A stretch of 64,000 bases of DNA from Sisyra terminalis (GCA_958496175.1 OY292276.1:18122001-18186000), one strand, 5' to 3'. Positions 1 through 13,285 are shown, counted from the stretch's first letter. Notes: generated by a model from the letters alone, not told the origin. Numbers and translations: made by a program.

Positions 1-34
1 ATGTTTCTCTTTTTATTGCCGTTTTCCGTTTCCG

Positions 35-92
35 TTTCATAAAATTTCAAGTCACAAGATGCTAAAGAAGTTTTCACTTCAAAAATTGTTTT
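35..92 (+). repeat. Short dispersed repeat, copy 1
   Basis: A stretch of about 58 bases, containing TGCTAAAGAAGTTTTCA preceded by AAGTCACAA, recurs in the same orientation near 58564-58619 with only a few changes. It has no coding potential that I can see. It is probably a relic of an interspersed element whose ends are not visible at the window edge. Confidence 0.5.
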
Positions 93-324
93 ATCTTAGT
101 TTTCAAATAATTAATACATTTATCAATATTTAACATCTTTAAAATTTGAAACTATTCAGTAAAGGAAAATTAAGATATGACTTCACGGAATTTCAATTCG
201 TAATTCATTGGTCCTAGTTTTAAGAATAGGACATCAGATTTGAGACAAACATCGTGTTTAATAAGTAAGTGACCTTATTGGTGTATATTTTTTTATATTA
301 ATAATCAAGGTACTATCTACTTAC

Positions 325-824
325 TTCTATCCAACAAATGACATGGATGCCAGAAAAATGTGGTATAACTGTTCCCAATTCTTTCCAAGCAATCAATGTA
401 TAAGGCCATTGTTGCACGTATGTTTTGACACTCAGTAGTGCAATATTGCCATAAGATTCATTAATATTGTATTTAGGATGCATTTTTATGCTTTCCACCT
501 TTAACTTCATATTCTTCTTGTTATATGTTGTATTTTCATCAACGTGCACATACAAACTGCCAATGGGAATTCTTGAAAAAGAAAAGTTCATGAAATTTTT
601 AGTTTCTACCATAGATGTAAACGAACAAACAAGTTAAAAGCAATTAAATGAGAAAATAATTACTTACAAATAAACACAACTGGCCAATGTTATAATGCAT
701 TGTGCTCTAAGGTCTCCAACGATAGCACCATTGCATAAATATTTATCCAATTTATATATTCTTACAACAAAATTATAACGTTGATTTTTCGTTACCAAAT
801 ACTTTTCCACATTGTCTTGTAATA
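325..824 (-). CDS. Serine protease homologue (trypsin fold), two internal exons, gene incomplete
   Basis: Two exons are visible: about 668-824 (acceptor at 825-826) and 325-571, separated by a 96-bp intron with a GTAAGT donor and a TTTTTCAAG acceptor. The join is in phase and exon 2 ends in phase 0 at another GTAAGT. The translation reads like the first half of a chymotrypsin-fold domain: CNGAIVGD matches the CGGSII strand, CIITLASC stands where the catalytic-histidine motif TAAHC should be, and YGNIALLSVKT stands where NDIALL should be. Both the catalytic His and Asp are therefore replaced (Ser and Asn), so the product is probably a non-catalytic homologue, a class common in insect immunity and development. 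A later cysteine (VICW) fits the fold. The serine half lies beyond the left edge and the 5' exons were not found. The exact start of the first exon is less certain. Confidence 0.72.
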
Positions 825-921
825 CTATTAAAGTAAATATTTTTTTGTTTTCATTATATATGAATGTACGACCAAAAATTAATAGTTGCAAATATGTGTT
901 TATAGCATACCATCTAAACAT

Positions 922-2384
922 AGAACCAACAATAAGTGAATAATAAAACCATATAGACTTAATGAAATTTTAAATAGAAACATAGCTTAAAAATTAAGAA
1001 AAAGAAAACATCAATATTAATTTCACAATTTTAAAATAAAAATCACATATTTCAATTTTTTCTCTACTATACAAAATATCATAATCTACCTGTTACTTAT
1101 ATACTTGCTACTCCTAGTATTCACTGTAGCCGAAACAAACCTAATTACTACAAAGTATAGTATTACGTATATTAATTCTAAAAATCAAAAGTTTGGAAAT
1201 CATGGATAAAACTCAATCAATTTATTATTTTATTAATTCCTATGAAAATCAATTACATGAAAATAAATTTTAGCAGATTTTCTAATCCATATCTTTTTTT
1301 TACCACTTACATTTTAAAAAAACTTATACTTTTACGGCTGTAAAACGCATTTTCCTTTACACTTGTAATGTCAATAATCTCTAAGTGAAATGGCTGTAAC
1401 GAATAGACATATAGAACAAAATTTTGAAGTTTGAAATTTTACCATTGGATTACGAAGGTTTAAATGTTTTAATTAAAATATTGAAACTTAATTTTATAAT
1501 CGTCATTACGCACAATATAAAATCAAAACCTATATTTTCAATTTCTGTTTGAAAATCTGAATAAGTTAATAATATTTATGTTATATGCTACTGAGGCTAT
1601 TGACCACTTTACATAATGTAATTATTGTATTACAAGTAAATGAACATAAAGACAAAAATATAAAAGCTCGGTAATAATAAAGTGCGTCTTACATTATTAT
1701 GTGAATAGAGAACGTACATTATAATAAGTACTAAACATTTTCCTTTTAACCATAGCTTCTGTAATCGTTTGACATATGATACCTATTACATTTAAATCAT
1801 TTATTCACATCAAATAATTGTTGTAGAACATTACTTTGAAAATAAGATTATATTACTTTTCAATAGAAATAATTGTAAGTGGTCTATTTTTAAAAAAAAT
1901 ATATAAGAACAGAATTATTGTTTTCGTTGTAGAAAACTTTAAAATCTAAAGATTGAAAATATAATACTTATATTACATTACCTTCTTTAAAGATATAATG
2001 AAATTAGAACTTGAAAAAAATAAAACTTGAGATTTTGCTAATCTGATCCTTAATTTTGCAAGGATGTACCAAGGTTTTTGTAAATGTATTCAAGTTATGG
2101 TTCGTTGATTTTAAAAATATAAAGTTTAAAACAAATTTTATAGATGAAATCATTAAATTTTGCAAAACAAGAAAACAAATACAACTATACAAGTAAGTAA
2201 GACCAATGTTGAGATGTACTGATATCTAAACTTCTGGAGATTTTTGTAAGAAATTTCTAAGATATTTCTGAACATTTTACCAAAACTTGTGTCAGTTTTT
2301 TGTTTGGTAGTTTCTTAAAGTTTCTTAAGGTAGAGAACTTCTATAATACAACGTAAAAGTCATTAGTAGACATAGGATTATATG
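922..2384. other. AT-rich intergenic or upstream intronic stretch
   Basis: I see no coding exon, RNA gene or clear repeat here. It may contain 5' exons of the serine protease homologue that are too short or diverged to recognise. The only longer open frames look like chance in AT-rich sequence. Confidence 0.4.
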
Positions 2385-4203
2385 CATTTGCATGTTTGCA
2401 TGTGCAAATGTATATAATTCTATTTTTTAGCGTATGGTACTTTTTCATTGACAAAGCTTATTTCGGTAGTTATAGCGTGTTAGGCGTACCTTACGTTAAG
2501 CTCTGAAAGTATTGCACCCAATATTGTTTAACATCATCTATGTAGCTCACGGATTACATTGCGTTGCAGAAATGATCAAAAACAAGCTTGGAATAGTCAA
2601 AAAAATGATTTCTGCAACCAAAAAAAAAGGTTTTTTAAAAGCGTTATTGCGAGTACAAGCATTTAAAGAGCAATTTCCAAATGTAGCACTACCTCCAGAA
2701 CCAATATTAACTTGGTGGGAAACTTAATAGAAAGCTGTATTGTTTTATGCCGACAATTTCGAAGTCATAAAAGAAGTAAATGGAAAATTTGATAAACCAG
2801 ACGCCATTGCAATCAATTCAAACCTGCTGGCGTTTAAGGATCCTTCAATTAAAAAAAATATCTCTCTTATTGCAATACATTTCAGCGATATACTCGATGC
2901 AATTGAGAAACTAGAAACATTCCTTTGTGGAAGTTTATGGAAATATTCGAAAAATAATTAAATTGAATAACGTCCTTTCGAATTAACTACCGCAATACGT
3001 TTGTGGAAAATTAAATGCAGTTTTGTATAAAAACCCCCGTGCTGAAGGAATAGAGAAAATTGATGCAATTATCAACGGCACTTCTAAAGAGATCTCCGAA
3101 AATTCCACCAAATTTCAAATTCTGTCCGGTAACGTGAATTGACGTCGAAAGTTCATTTTCAGTTTTTCACCTTTTTTATCTATATGATCCAATTGTGAAC
3201 CTAAACCATCCGAGCTTCTACGAAAATAAACACAGAAAATTTCTGGAGAACAGGTCTGGCGGCTTAGGAGTAGTTCAAGACTGTGCATAGGAATGTTTTT
3301 GAATTTCTTTGCTCCCAGGGGCTCAAACGCTTCTAAATTAATAAAAAAAAAATCCCTGAAAATTTGAGCTCTTAATATTAACTTTAAGGATAGTCCGCTT
3401 TCCAACTTAAGTTTCTTATGGAAATAACGTGGAAATTTCGCATAAGAAATTTTATTTATTTCATAAAAATAAGTATTCACATAATAATTATAGTTGATAA
3501 TATTAATAATTAAACTTTGAGCTCGAATAACTCCTAAGCCAATAGATTTAGCGAAGAATTATAAGACCTCTTTTTTGTAGAGCGTTAAATTTGCAATAAA
3601 CATGACGCGATTAGTAACTTTCGATTTATTTGTCGCTGAGTTATGGAATTTTAAAGAGTAAATTATTTTTTTCCCACGTTATTTCCATGAGAAAGTTAAG
3701 TTGGAAAGCGGACTATTTTAAAGTTAATATTAAGAGCTCAAATTTTCAGGGATTTTTTTTTATCAATTTAGAAGGATTTGAGCCTCTGGGAGCAAAGAAA
3801 TTCAAAAATACCTCTATTAAAGACCATCCTACTGTACATATGTACAGAAAAATTATATATATTTAGATAAATCTATTGTGAAAATAAACATAAATTCTAA
3901 AAACAAATGGCTTTTTGATTGTGCATATTTTGCCCATTGTTGGTCGATATTTGCATGCTTATTTTGGCATTTTGATAGTGCATATAATCCGATGTTTACA
4001 CTTAGATCATGTATAAATGCTGATGTACATTGCTCCTATATACGGTCTCCCGAAGGTTCTCTTCAAAAAGATGTTTGGCAATTATCATAGAATATCTGGT
4101 TTAAATTATTTGAAATCAAAAGAATATTAAATTCTTCTAATGGATAGGTGAATTATGGTGATGATCAAAGCAATAGCCAAAATTAAAATTTTTCAGAAAA
4201 TTC
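2385..4203 (+). mobile_element. hAT-like transposon relic, copy A, interrupted by a foldback element
   Basis: Broken reading frames at 2512-2727 and 2740-2961 give a peptide of the hAT-like transposase type widespread in insects: the string LPPEPILTWWET (normally ending in a TRWGTW-like motif), then FYADNFEVIKEV, then IAIHFSDILDAIEKLET. Stop codons at the junction and after 2961 show it is dead. A second copy lies in inverse orientation at 11975-13285, and comparing the two defines the homologous ends at about 2385 and 4203. The 3' noncoding part shared by both copies (3115-3280 and 12360-12530) happens to be open on the opposite strand; differences between the copies there change amino acids freely, so I do not treat it as a gene. 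Terminal repeats and target duplication could not be fixed. Confidence 0.72.
3296..3823. mobile_element. Foldback/MITE nested inside hAT-like copy A
   Basis: Two arms of roughly 170 bases are inverted repeats: about 3296-3470 (TTGAATTTCTTTGCTCCCAG and onwards) and 3650-3823 (its reverse complement, ending CTGGGAGCAAAGAAATTCAA). The block is absent from the sister copy at 12.3 kb, where CTGTACATATGTACAG follows directly on the sequence that here precedes the insertion. This makes it a clean insertion of about 0.53 kb after hAT copy A was in place. Possible target duplication is ACTGT on both sides, but not proven. Confidence 0.7.
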
Positions 4204-7200
4204 GATGTTTAGTCATTACTAAGTTATCCATGGCTGTTAGTCTTTTAGGTTTATGGGAATCATTTTCTTAGAATTTAAAAAATATTTTTTGTTATTATTG
4301 GAACTATCCATTTTAAAACTTCGAGACTCTTTTTTTCTTTTTTCCAGTGCGATGCTGGAAGAAATATTAGTTGCTTATTATTTTTTTTTACATACCTAAA
4401 GTTTTTTCTGAAATTATACTGTTGTGTTTGCGTTTATATAGGATGATGGTTATGGTTTATTCATAAAGCAAATACACTAAACGAAAATACTCGTATGATA
4501 AATTAATTAAATATTTGTTGATAAGATTAATTACAATAGTGATTGGGAAAATAAGATTAATTTGTTTGTTTTAGAAATACCCATTATTCTTTTATAGATT
4601 ATTTTACTGAGAATCATGACTGCAAGCTTTCCTCTACCCAATAGTTATCTCATTTGTTGAGAGAATAAGTCGAATAAAGACGTATGAAATGAGTCTAGAA
4701 AGATGAAAAAAATCGATGGTAGGTATTTTTCTTGTTTGTAGCGCCTTTTTTATCCTTTTATATAGTTATTTTATCTCACAAGTGTAGACTATAAATTATT
4801 GAAAACTTTAACTAGAACCAAACGTGTGAGGGTCGACTCCGCCTCTAAGACACCATTATCTTTGACAGCTATGTCTTTATTGTCCAAGATATTGGTCGAT
4901 CAATGTGGCTTTAACAGCGGGAAGTATCTACCCAAAATAACAAGACTTTTCAGAATTCAACAGCTTGATAAAAAGGTTACAAATTTAAAATCTTTTGGAC
5001 TATTTCGATCGAGAAAAATATTCGTCGATTTCTTTCTAACCATTTCCATCTTATTCTGATCATTTAAACTATAGATAACGTACTCTCTTTTTGACTTACA
5101 CAACATATAAGCTACTTATTATAGTTAAGATATCTTTTAGTGTAATTTATAAAAAAAAATCTTCATATTTATTTTGAAAGATACCTTGTATTTTTTACAC
5201 ACACCTTTTCGAAATGTGATTTTTAAACAAGCTGATAATGAGGTGTTTGAATCAGGTTTTCGTTATTGCTTTTTTAAATTAGTTTTAACTTCTTAAAGGA
5301 AATTAACATAGCAGGGCTGTTAAAACGTTTTTACCAACATTTATTTGCGCCTTTCTTATTATTCACTCTTTTACTAAAGGATCAACAGCGAAATAAAGAC
5401 ATAATTAATAAATTAATAATTATGACAGCTTTATTATAGATATAATAAGCTAGTGTTTGAATTCTAAGTGTTCTTACTAAACCTGATACTGCGGAAAACC
5501 AATTAATTAAATTAAATTTTATTAAAATTTTAATTTCTTGTGGACAAGGGAAGATATAAGAAAAAAATATACGATACATATTATGTACATAGTTAATTGA
5601 GTACTTCCCAAAGAATTTATGCTTACAAACATACAAACATAGTGTTTTTTTATTGTTAAAATATTCTAGCAAAATAAGCTAATACCTTAATTAAGTAGTT
5701 TTGTATATTAAAGCGATAAATCTACCATATTAAGCAATTTTTTTGCGAAAAAAAAGTAATAATATTAGGAAATTTGATTCCTGTATCAAATCTAAATGTA
5801 AGTTAGGAAATAATAAATATATTTATTTATGAAAATCCAGCATTAGTATAAAATTTTAATTAACGAGTATCTTTCCTTGTGTATTATGAAAAAAAAATTC
5901 ATTTGGAAGTTTGAACTAATAAGTAAGTGAAATTTTTAATCGCAAGTTTAGTTTTTTGGCCAGTTTTACAAAATTAAAAAGTTTTGACTTTATCTTATAT
6001 ATTAAACGAGCTATTCTTGTATGTATCTATGTGTTTTGGTTTTTGAAAACGGCTCTAACGATTTTGATAAAAATTTGAAATTTAATAAAGTTTTGTTTTT
6101 AATATTTATCCGTAAAGTTGTCTTCTAAAAACGCATATTTCCACGAAAAACGGAAAAAAATAAAAAAACTTTTTTGCGTCATCTGTTGATGTGTGTACAT
6201 AATGAATAAAATCTGTGCTGGTTTGAATATAGACTAATATATAACAATTGGTTTTATTCAAATATGTATCTGTTAAATGTTTTAAAATAAAAAACAATCT
6301 ATTATCGAGTTGCATTGTCAAAACGATATTTTGATATTTTGGACTTCAGCTTTTAGCTTTGCATTTTTTTAAAAGTATTATTTCCATAGTCGATTTTAAT
6401 AACTCAAATAAATAATAACAATTATTGACTTTTATAATACGTGTTAAATATCTTTTCCTTCGTTGTATAGCGTATCTAATATTTTCACATAGCCGAAACT
6501 TATTCGAATGAAATTTTATGAAATTTCAAAACGAGTTGAACTCGGTCGTTCAGGTACTTTTTACAAAAAAAAAATAATTTAAGTCTTTACAAGAGTACAA
6601 AATTTCCTTCAATTTTTCAAGGTAGGTAAACCTTTATGATTTCATCACTTGAATTGTTCTATGACAAGTTGTGCTCTAGGAACAGTTGTTGAATGACTAA
6701 TCTTCAACATTATGATGGATAGAAACTTATATGAATACATGGTAATGTTGTAATTGAATATTAAAACATAGTTATAATTTTTACAGTGATGAAACTTTTG
6801 AGGTACTACCACTTGAAGCGGTTCATTGCCCATTTTATATCACTCAAAATAATTGAGTGGGCATTACACATTTTAAAATTGTTGAATTCTTTACCTATTT
6901 CATGTGCTTCCCAAAATATAAACATTCAAAATCAGAAGTTAATATGGTTGAGGGAAATGAAGGTTCAGTTTTCTGCGTGGTTGAACTTTTGCGTTTACTG
7001 TCGTATATTTCTGGCTAGACTTTTTAATCGGGATAGTTTATCCCTTTTCTTTGTTCATCTCTATGGTCAAAATGTCAATTCATCTTCCTAATTTTTCCTG
7101 GGTCTAACCGATTTTCATTCTCCAATTCACCAATGCTTTCACGTTTGTGACTCGATTTATTTATTTATTTTTCTCTTTTCTTCTCCTGCACCAAAATGGA

Positions 7201-8464
7201 AAATTATCCAGGTACTTCCTTTTTTAATTTTGGGGATTTAAATTTCCGATTCAATTAATATTACAATTAGTACATTGCACTTTGGCAACTGCTTTTAGAT
7301 TTGAAGTTCCTATTTTCCAAATTAATTTTCGGTTTTTAGATTTGATAAAGAAGAGTTTCATTCTTGGTGATTAAGTTTATCAAGCAATGTTTCATTGCTA
7401 TATTAACGTTATCCTTAGATTTTTTCCAAAAATAGCCATAAGTTTTTAATACTGTAAAAGTGTAATGATAAAAACTAGTTACCTTCATTTTTTTAATCGT
7501 TTGATCTCATTTAAAGGGACATATATTTGTATTCGATACTAACATAATGATAACGGTTAACGACGAAAGATTCAATAAATATGACTAAATATGTTAGCGA
7601 ATATAAAAATATTTAAGCTATTTTTTGATAATCAATACTTTAAAAAGCCTTTTGCTTCTGTTACGAAGGACGGTGAAAAGTTTATGATCAGCACATATAG
7701 GAGTTCTTTTGGAGTTCAAAAGACCTTTTTTGGACGGAGTAACAATATCTAAAAATGCTTCAGATATTGATTCTGTTGGTTTTTTCATGAAGAGGAAACC
7801 CAACGTCATGATTTCCCTTCTAAGCTCAGAAACATACCCATTGTACTTAGAAAATTTAAGGCTGAAGGATACCAAAATGAAGGATATCTTTTAGAGTTTG
7901 AGTTTTACAAAAATATTAATTCGGAAACAAAAGAACCCAAGAATCATCGACAGACGACGAAGCACTCTTTGCAGAATGATATTTTGTTAGAAACATAGCT
8001 AGAAATTATTATTATATTTTTGCTTTTTTTTTGTATTATTAAGTAATTATTTAACCTTGTTTAATATGCAAGATAATTAATAATAAATTGATTAAGTTTA
8101 CTTATTACGTTTATTGAATGTTACCTGGAGTTACCTGGACTACATGGTATCGTATTTTGTTACATTTGGCTCTTACCAAAAGTTTGCCAGTTGGGATTTA
8201 CCTAGTTCTTGCACCAAGGCCCTCAATTGCGGAATATGTCGAACCTAATTAATTTAAAAACGAATTTTATTCATAATTTTCCAGGTATTCTAAGAGTTAT
8301 TCTGTTAATTGAGATATGGACAAATCCAACACATTATAGATTATAAAAATCGGCCCAGTCATTCTTCAGTCATAATTAAGAAGTCTAACTAACATGACTT
8401 TGTTTTATATATACCTATAAAGATAAGTAAGACTACAATATATTTTATATATTGTTTCAACATA
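4204..8464. other. AT-rich intergenic region without recognised gene
   Basis: No gene was recognised. Two patches are less AT-rich than their surroundings and hold short open frames: 4799-5059 (86 codons, + strand) and 7650-7894 (open on both strands). Neither has a motif I know or a splice-consistent partner. They are more likely old transposon pieces than exons. Confidence 0.4.
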
Positions 8465-9073
8465 CAGTCCCTGGTCATATTAATAGACGCACTATAGGTT
8501 TTGTACAAAACCTGAAGTAAGAGCTATTTTATTTTGGGTCCATATTTTTGATTAGGTTTTTTTATTACGTTTATTACCAACTAGCGTGACCAAAAATCAT
8601 ATTTACTAAAAAATATATTTTTACCATCAAATTAAATAAACATCTTCTTAATTATGACAAGCTGAATTGTTTAATATTTAATTGAAAGCTCGTTTACTGA
8701 TATTTAAGTTCCGAGTCTGCGCAGTATGCTGTCTATGTAGGACAATACCGTCTGCTGTATTTGTGAATGATGATTTTATATGTGAATATTTTTTCCAAGG
8801 GCTATTTTTCTGTTGTGACCACCTCTTTAGCTACTTTTTCTTCAGCAATTTCCACATATTTGGTTTCAAATCACGGCTATAATTTTAAAATAGGGTAATA
8901 GGGATAATAAACAAGGTTTTACCCTTATCCCGAAAATATATTTCCTAAAAATCAATCAACTTTTTATAATGTAAAAAGTAAACAATATTAAATTTAATTT
9001 AGTAGAATATTTAGTTGAATATGTACATTTTTTAAACAATCCTAAGTGTGTCTAATAATATGGCCAAGGACTG
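8465..9073 (-). mobile_element. Internally deleted Tc1/mariner-type element
   Basis: The ends are inverted repeats: CAGTCCCTGGTCATATTAAT at 8465 and, on the other strand, CAGTCCTTGGCCATATTATT ending at 9073. They are flanked by TA on both sides (8463-8464 and 9074-9075), the Tc1/mariner target. On the minus strand, between about 8880 and 8690, frame-shifted remains of a Tc1 transposase C terminus can be read: DLKPNMWKLLKKK (family form DLNPIENVW..LK), then VLSYIDSILRRLG (family form ..SMPRR). Total length is 609 bp against about 1.6 kb for complete elements, so most of the transposase including the first catalytic residues is gone. Confidence 0.9.
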
Positions 9074-11619
9074 TATATATTTATAATTTATAAAAAATAT
9101 TTTTTGACAAATAATTGTTACGGAAATGTAAGGTATTTGTATTAAAATTTATTTACGTTTAATACAATTACTGCAATTTTTTGGATTGTTAATAATTTCT
9201 GAATGGCTTATAATAAAACCATAACAAATAGTTAGAATCAAAATACTTCGAACTATTATTGTAACCGAATTGGATTATTTATTTTATTTTTGTTTGAAAA
9301 AATATTTCCCAGATACTTATTTATATGAACTATTGATTTATGGTTGTGATTTGAATATCAAAAGACTGAAGAATAAAACGGGATTAGAAGTAATTATTTG
9401 GAAAATTTATAAAATTGACCTTTCCAAAAATTATCACTATGGATGAAAAACGTGAGAAAATGACGATTCTTTATGACAGGTATGACGAGAACATTAGGAA
9501 GAAGAGAATTTACGATCGAATGTGTTTAGAGAAATAAAATATATGGATACATTATATCTAACACTAGATAGTGACATCCAACCGTGTCTTTTAATAAGAT
9601 ACATTCAAATAAGACTCAGCATGAATACACGGACGATTTCAAGTACTGGTTTGGCAACATGGCCGGACTACATTACTGAGAGGTCATTTTATTTCTTTTT
9701 CAAGAATTTATTTTTTACTTCTATAGAAAGGAAAAAGAACGAGACGAAATGCTCCAACCAATACATATGCCAGCCTTATACACCTCAATCCTCTTCTGAA
9801 ATTAAGTTGTTAACTTTTGGTTGCCGCCTGAGGCTATACCGCATAACATAACGCGCCAGAAAAAAAAAATAACGTAATAACCCAATTGTACATTTTCATC
9901 TCGATTGGCTCCAATCTCTTTGATCTTTATTAACGTCCCTTAAAATTACAGAGGGGGATCAAGCATAGTCTACCATAAAATGTAGGCGGATACTAAATCC
10001 TGATTAGTTGCTTTAGATATTCCAATTATTCTTACAATATTGTATATTATCGTGCCTGCTTTCCTCTAGACGTGTAATAATTTTATACATTTTATGGCAA
10101 TTAAAAATACAGCACGGTTTTGTATTATTAACGCTAACGTGAGAAACACGTTTTCGTTGTTTTCTACTTTAACCGTAAAAGATTTAGATGTTATTGATAA
10201 ATATCTAAATTTGTAAATTGCCGCAACTTAAAACATTATTAAAAACATTCAATATGCGAACAAGATACGATTATTGGTACCTATAACAAATTTATTGCCT
10301 CGTAAAGTGCTAAAACTTTTAGTTAAGATTTTAATTAGAAATACATTTTATCCAATTCCTTTCTACCGCTGTTGCTATTTTCATGTTAACTAATTACGTT
10401 TTTTTTTTTGAGATTTTGTCTACTAAATAATAAAAAATCTATAAAGGCATACCATAAACACATTAATACAGTTTTAATGATGATATTTCAGTTCAATTAT
10501 GGTTGACGTTAAGATCAATCAGAAATTATATTGTTACATTGCGTGTATAATTTGGATGTGTTTGTATGAAAGTACCTACGTTTAATACGTAATAATGAGC
10601 GTAAAACATACGTTAACCACTCATTAAAAATGAATCAAAGATGATCATAGCATTACTTCTTAGAACGTATATACTGTTTTATTGGAAAAGATTTATGTCG
10701 GCATATTTACGCTTATAAAGGTATTATTCGCAATTATACTTTTCGCTATAATAAAGCATTAAACTTGAATCGTATTAATATTTCGTTTATAATCAATGCC
10801 TTATAGATACCATATATGATACAAGCAGTTATGGAAAAAGATTTAGTTGAATTTCAATGATAAGTATACTTTTCCTTTCCAACTATCAAAATAAGAAGTA
10901 TATAAAATGTTCGATGTAGCTGCTGGAATGTTTTTTTACGAATTTCGGTACCTAAATACATTTTTTTATAAATTTTTTTAATTTTTAAAACAAGAAACAT
11001 TTATACGAGAATACATTAAGAGTAAGTAACAAGATCATAATTGAATTTCTCTTTTAAACCGAAAAGTAGCAAAAAAAAAATCGTTTTTTTTAATAGTTAT
11101 TTACCGTCGCTTTATATTCTTGCCAAGATAATTACCAACAGGGTAAAATTATTGTTTTTAAAAGTGCCATCCTTTAGTTTTTGTTTGTTTTACCTAGAAA
11201 ATTTAAGCTTTAAGCAAAGTATCCCCCCAGTTTTAAAAGTTATTGATAAAAACAATACTTTATTTTACTAATGATGGAAGAAATCGATATGTTATGATAT
11301 CATAAAAATTTGACTGGATTTTTCTTCTTACTAGGTACTAACATTATAATTCCTATACTAACATTAGTATCGAAAAGTACTTATCTACAAAGCCCAATGT
11401 CTTAAATCAATATTTTAGGACTGTCCGAATGGTAAAATCGACTTTTACAGGTTTTACATCAAACGTTTTAAGGGGTTATAAGTTGTTAGAATTTTCTAGA
11501 AATCGTTTTTTTTTGTATTTTCGGAAAATAAGTATATGTATTTAAGTATATTCTCTGAAAATTTCAAAAGTTTCAAATCGATTCGGTAAATATTTTTGAC
11601 TCCATGTAAGTTAAAGAAA
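9074..11619. other. AT-rich intergenic region without recognised gene
   Basis: I see no convincing gene. Short open frames at 9438-9536 and 9522-9851 (+) carry no known motif. A stretch near 11085-11130 (GTTATTTACCGTCGCTTTAT) resembles the tail of the SINE family described at 54121 but is too short to call. Confidence 0.35.
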
Positions 11620-11800
11620 AATTTTACTGCCTTTGCCCGGCAAGGATCCCCAAAATTTTACACAGGCCCACATCCTGTATTTGGAGTCACAAAATCGGCA
11701 GTGAGAAGTACCGTCAAGGTATGGGTTTACAAAAATCACTGCACATCATGGATGAATATTACCGAACAAAAGAATAATAAAAGGATGACGGGAAACCATT
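11620..11800 (+). mobile_element. LINE fragment: tail following an RNase H domain
   Basis: The plus-strand frame contains TGPHPVFGVTKSAVRST followed by VKVWVYKNHCTSWM and a K/T/N-rich end. This matches the pattern GPEP..G.....VR...W...H...W, which lies after the RNase H domain in I/R1/Jockey-group non-LTR retrotransposons. No reverse transcriptase or complete RNase H is left beside it, so it is an isolated 3' relic. The call rests on this one motif block. Confidence 0.5.
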
Positions 11801-11974
11801 ACAAAAACTAACTACTGAAATACTTAGTAACCTAGTCAAAAATAAGGATTGTTTGTAATTTAATAGAAATAAATAATTTTAATAATAACCATTTTATGAA
11901 ATGATATTCAAGGATATTCAAAAAATAAAGTTATACATATAAAGTATACATTAGTTATACATTAGTTACCATTT

Positions 11975-13285
11975 TCTGAAAAATTTTAATTTTGGCTATT
12001 CCTTAGATCATCACCAAAATTCACCTATCCATTAGAAGAATTTAATAATTTAAGAATTAATAATTTAATAATAAATCTTTTGATTTCAAATAATCTAAAC
12101 CAGATATTCTATGATAATACCTAAACATCTTTTTGAAGACGACCTTCGGGAGACCGTCTACAGGAGCAGTGTACATCAACATTTCAATATGATCTAAATG
12201 TTATTAGTAGTAATCGGATTATATGCACTATCAAAATGCCAAAATATACACTAAAAATGGGTAAAATATGCACAATCAAAAAACTATTTGTTTTTGGAAT
12301 TTATGTTTATTTTCACATTATATGTATCTTAATATATACAATTCTTCTGTACATATGTACAGTATTGAACTACTCCTAAGCCGCCAGACCTGTTCTCCAG
12401 AAATTTTCTGTGTTTATTTTAGTAGAAACTCGGATGGTTTAAATTCACAGTTGGATCGTATAGATAAAAAAGGTGAAAAGCTGAAAATGAACTTTCGACG
12501 TCAATTCACGTTACCGGACAGAATTTGAAATTTTGTGGAATTTTCGGAGATCTCTTCAGAAGTGCTGTTGATAATTGCATTAATTTTCTTTATTCCTTCA
12601 GCATGGGTTGTTTTTATACAAAACTGCATTTAATTTGCCACGAACCTATTGCGATAGTTAACTCGAAAGGACGTTATTCTGTTTAATTATTTTTTCGAAT
12701 ATTTCCATGGACTTGCACAGTAGAATGTTTCTAGTTTCTCAATTGCATCGAGTATATTGCTGAAATGTGTCATAATAAGAGTGATATTTTTTTTAGGATC
12801 CTTGAACGCCAGTTGCTTGAATTAATTGCAATGGCGTCTGGTTTGTCATATTTTCCAACTACTTTTTATGGCTTCGAAATTGTCAGCATAAAACAAAACA
12901 GCTTTCTATTAAGTTCCCCAGCGAGTTAATATTGGTTCTGGGGGTAGTGCTACATTTGGAAATTGCTCTTTAAACGCTTGTACTCGCGATAGCGCTTTTA
13001 AAAACACTTTTTTTTGGTTGAAGAAATCAATTTATTGACTATTCCAAACTCTTTGTTGAGCATTTTTGTGACTCAATGTAATCTGTAGGCTGCACAGGTG
13101 ATGTGAAGCAATATTGGGTGCAATACTTTCAGAGCTTTACGTAAAGGGGACATGTTGATGAAATAATACAACACGCCTAGCACGTATAACTATCGAACTA
13201 AGCTTTGTCAATGAAAAAGTACCAAAATAAGTTATAACGCTAAAAAAATTGAATTATTTGCATTTGCATATGCAAATTTGAATAA
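11975..13285 (-). mobile_element. hAT-like transposon relic, copy B (inverse to copy A)
   Basis: On the minus strand this copy repeats copy A in the same order: the AT-rich lead with TTTGCATATGCAAA, GTACTTTTTCATTGACAAAG, then the degraded transposase part near 12700-13130 and the conserved 3' part at 12360-12530. It lacks the foldback insertion of copy A. Frameshifts and stops break the transposase. The two copies are an inverted pair about 8 kb apart. Confidence 0.7.

Noticed and set aside
3115..3480. 121-codon minus-strand frame, with a matching frame at 12268-12528
   Set aside because: Both frames lie in the noncoding 3' part of the hAT-like element, run opposite to the transposase, and the first continues into the inserted foldback. 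Copy differences change amino acids freely.
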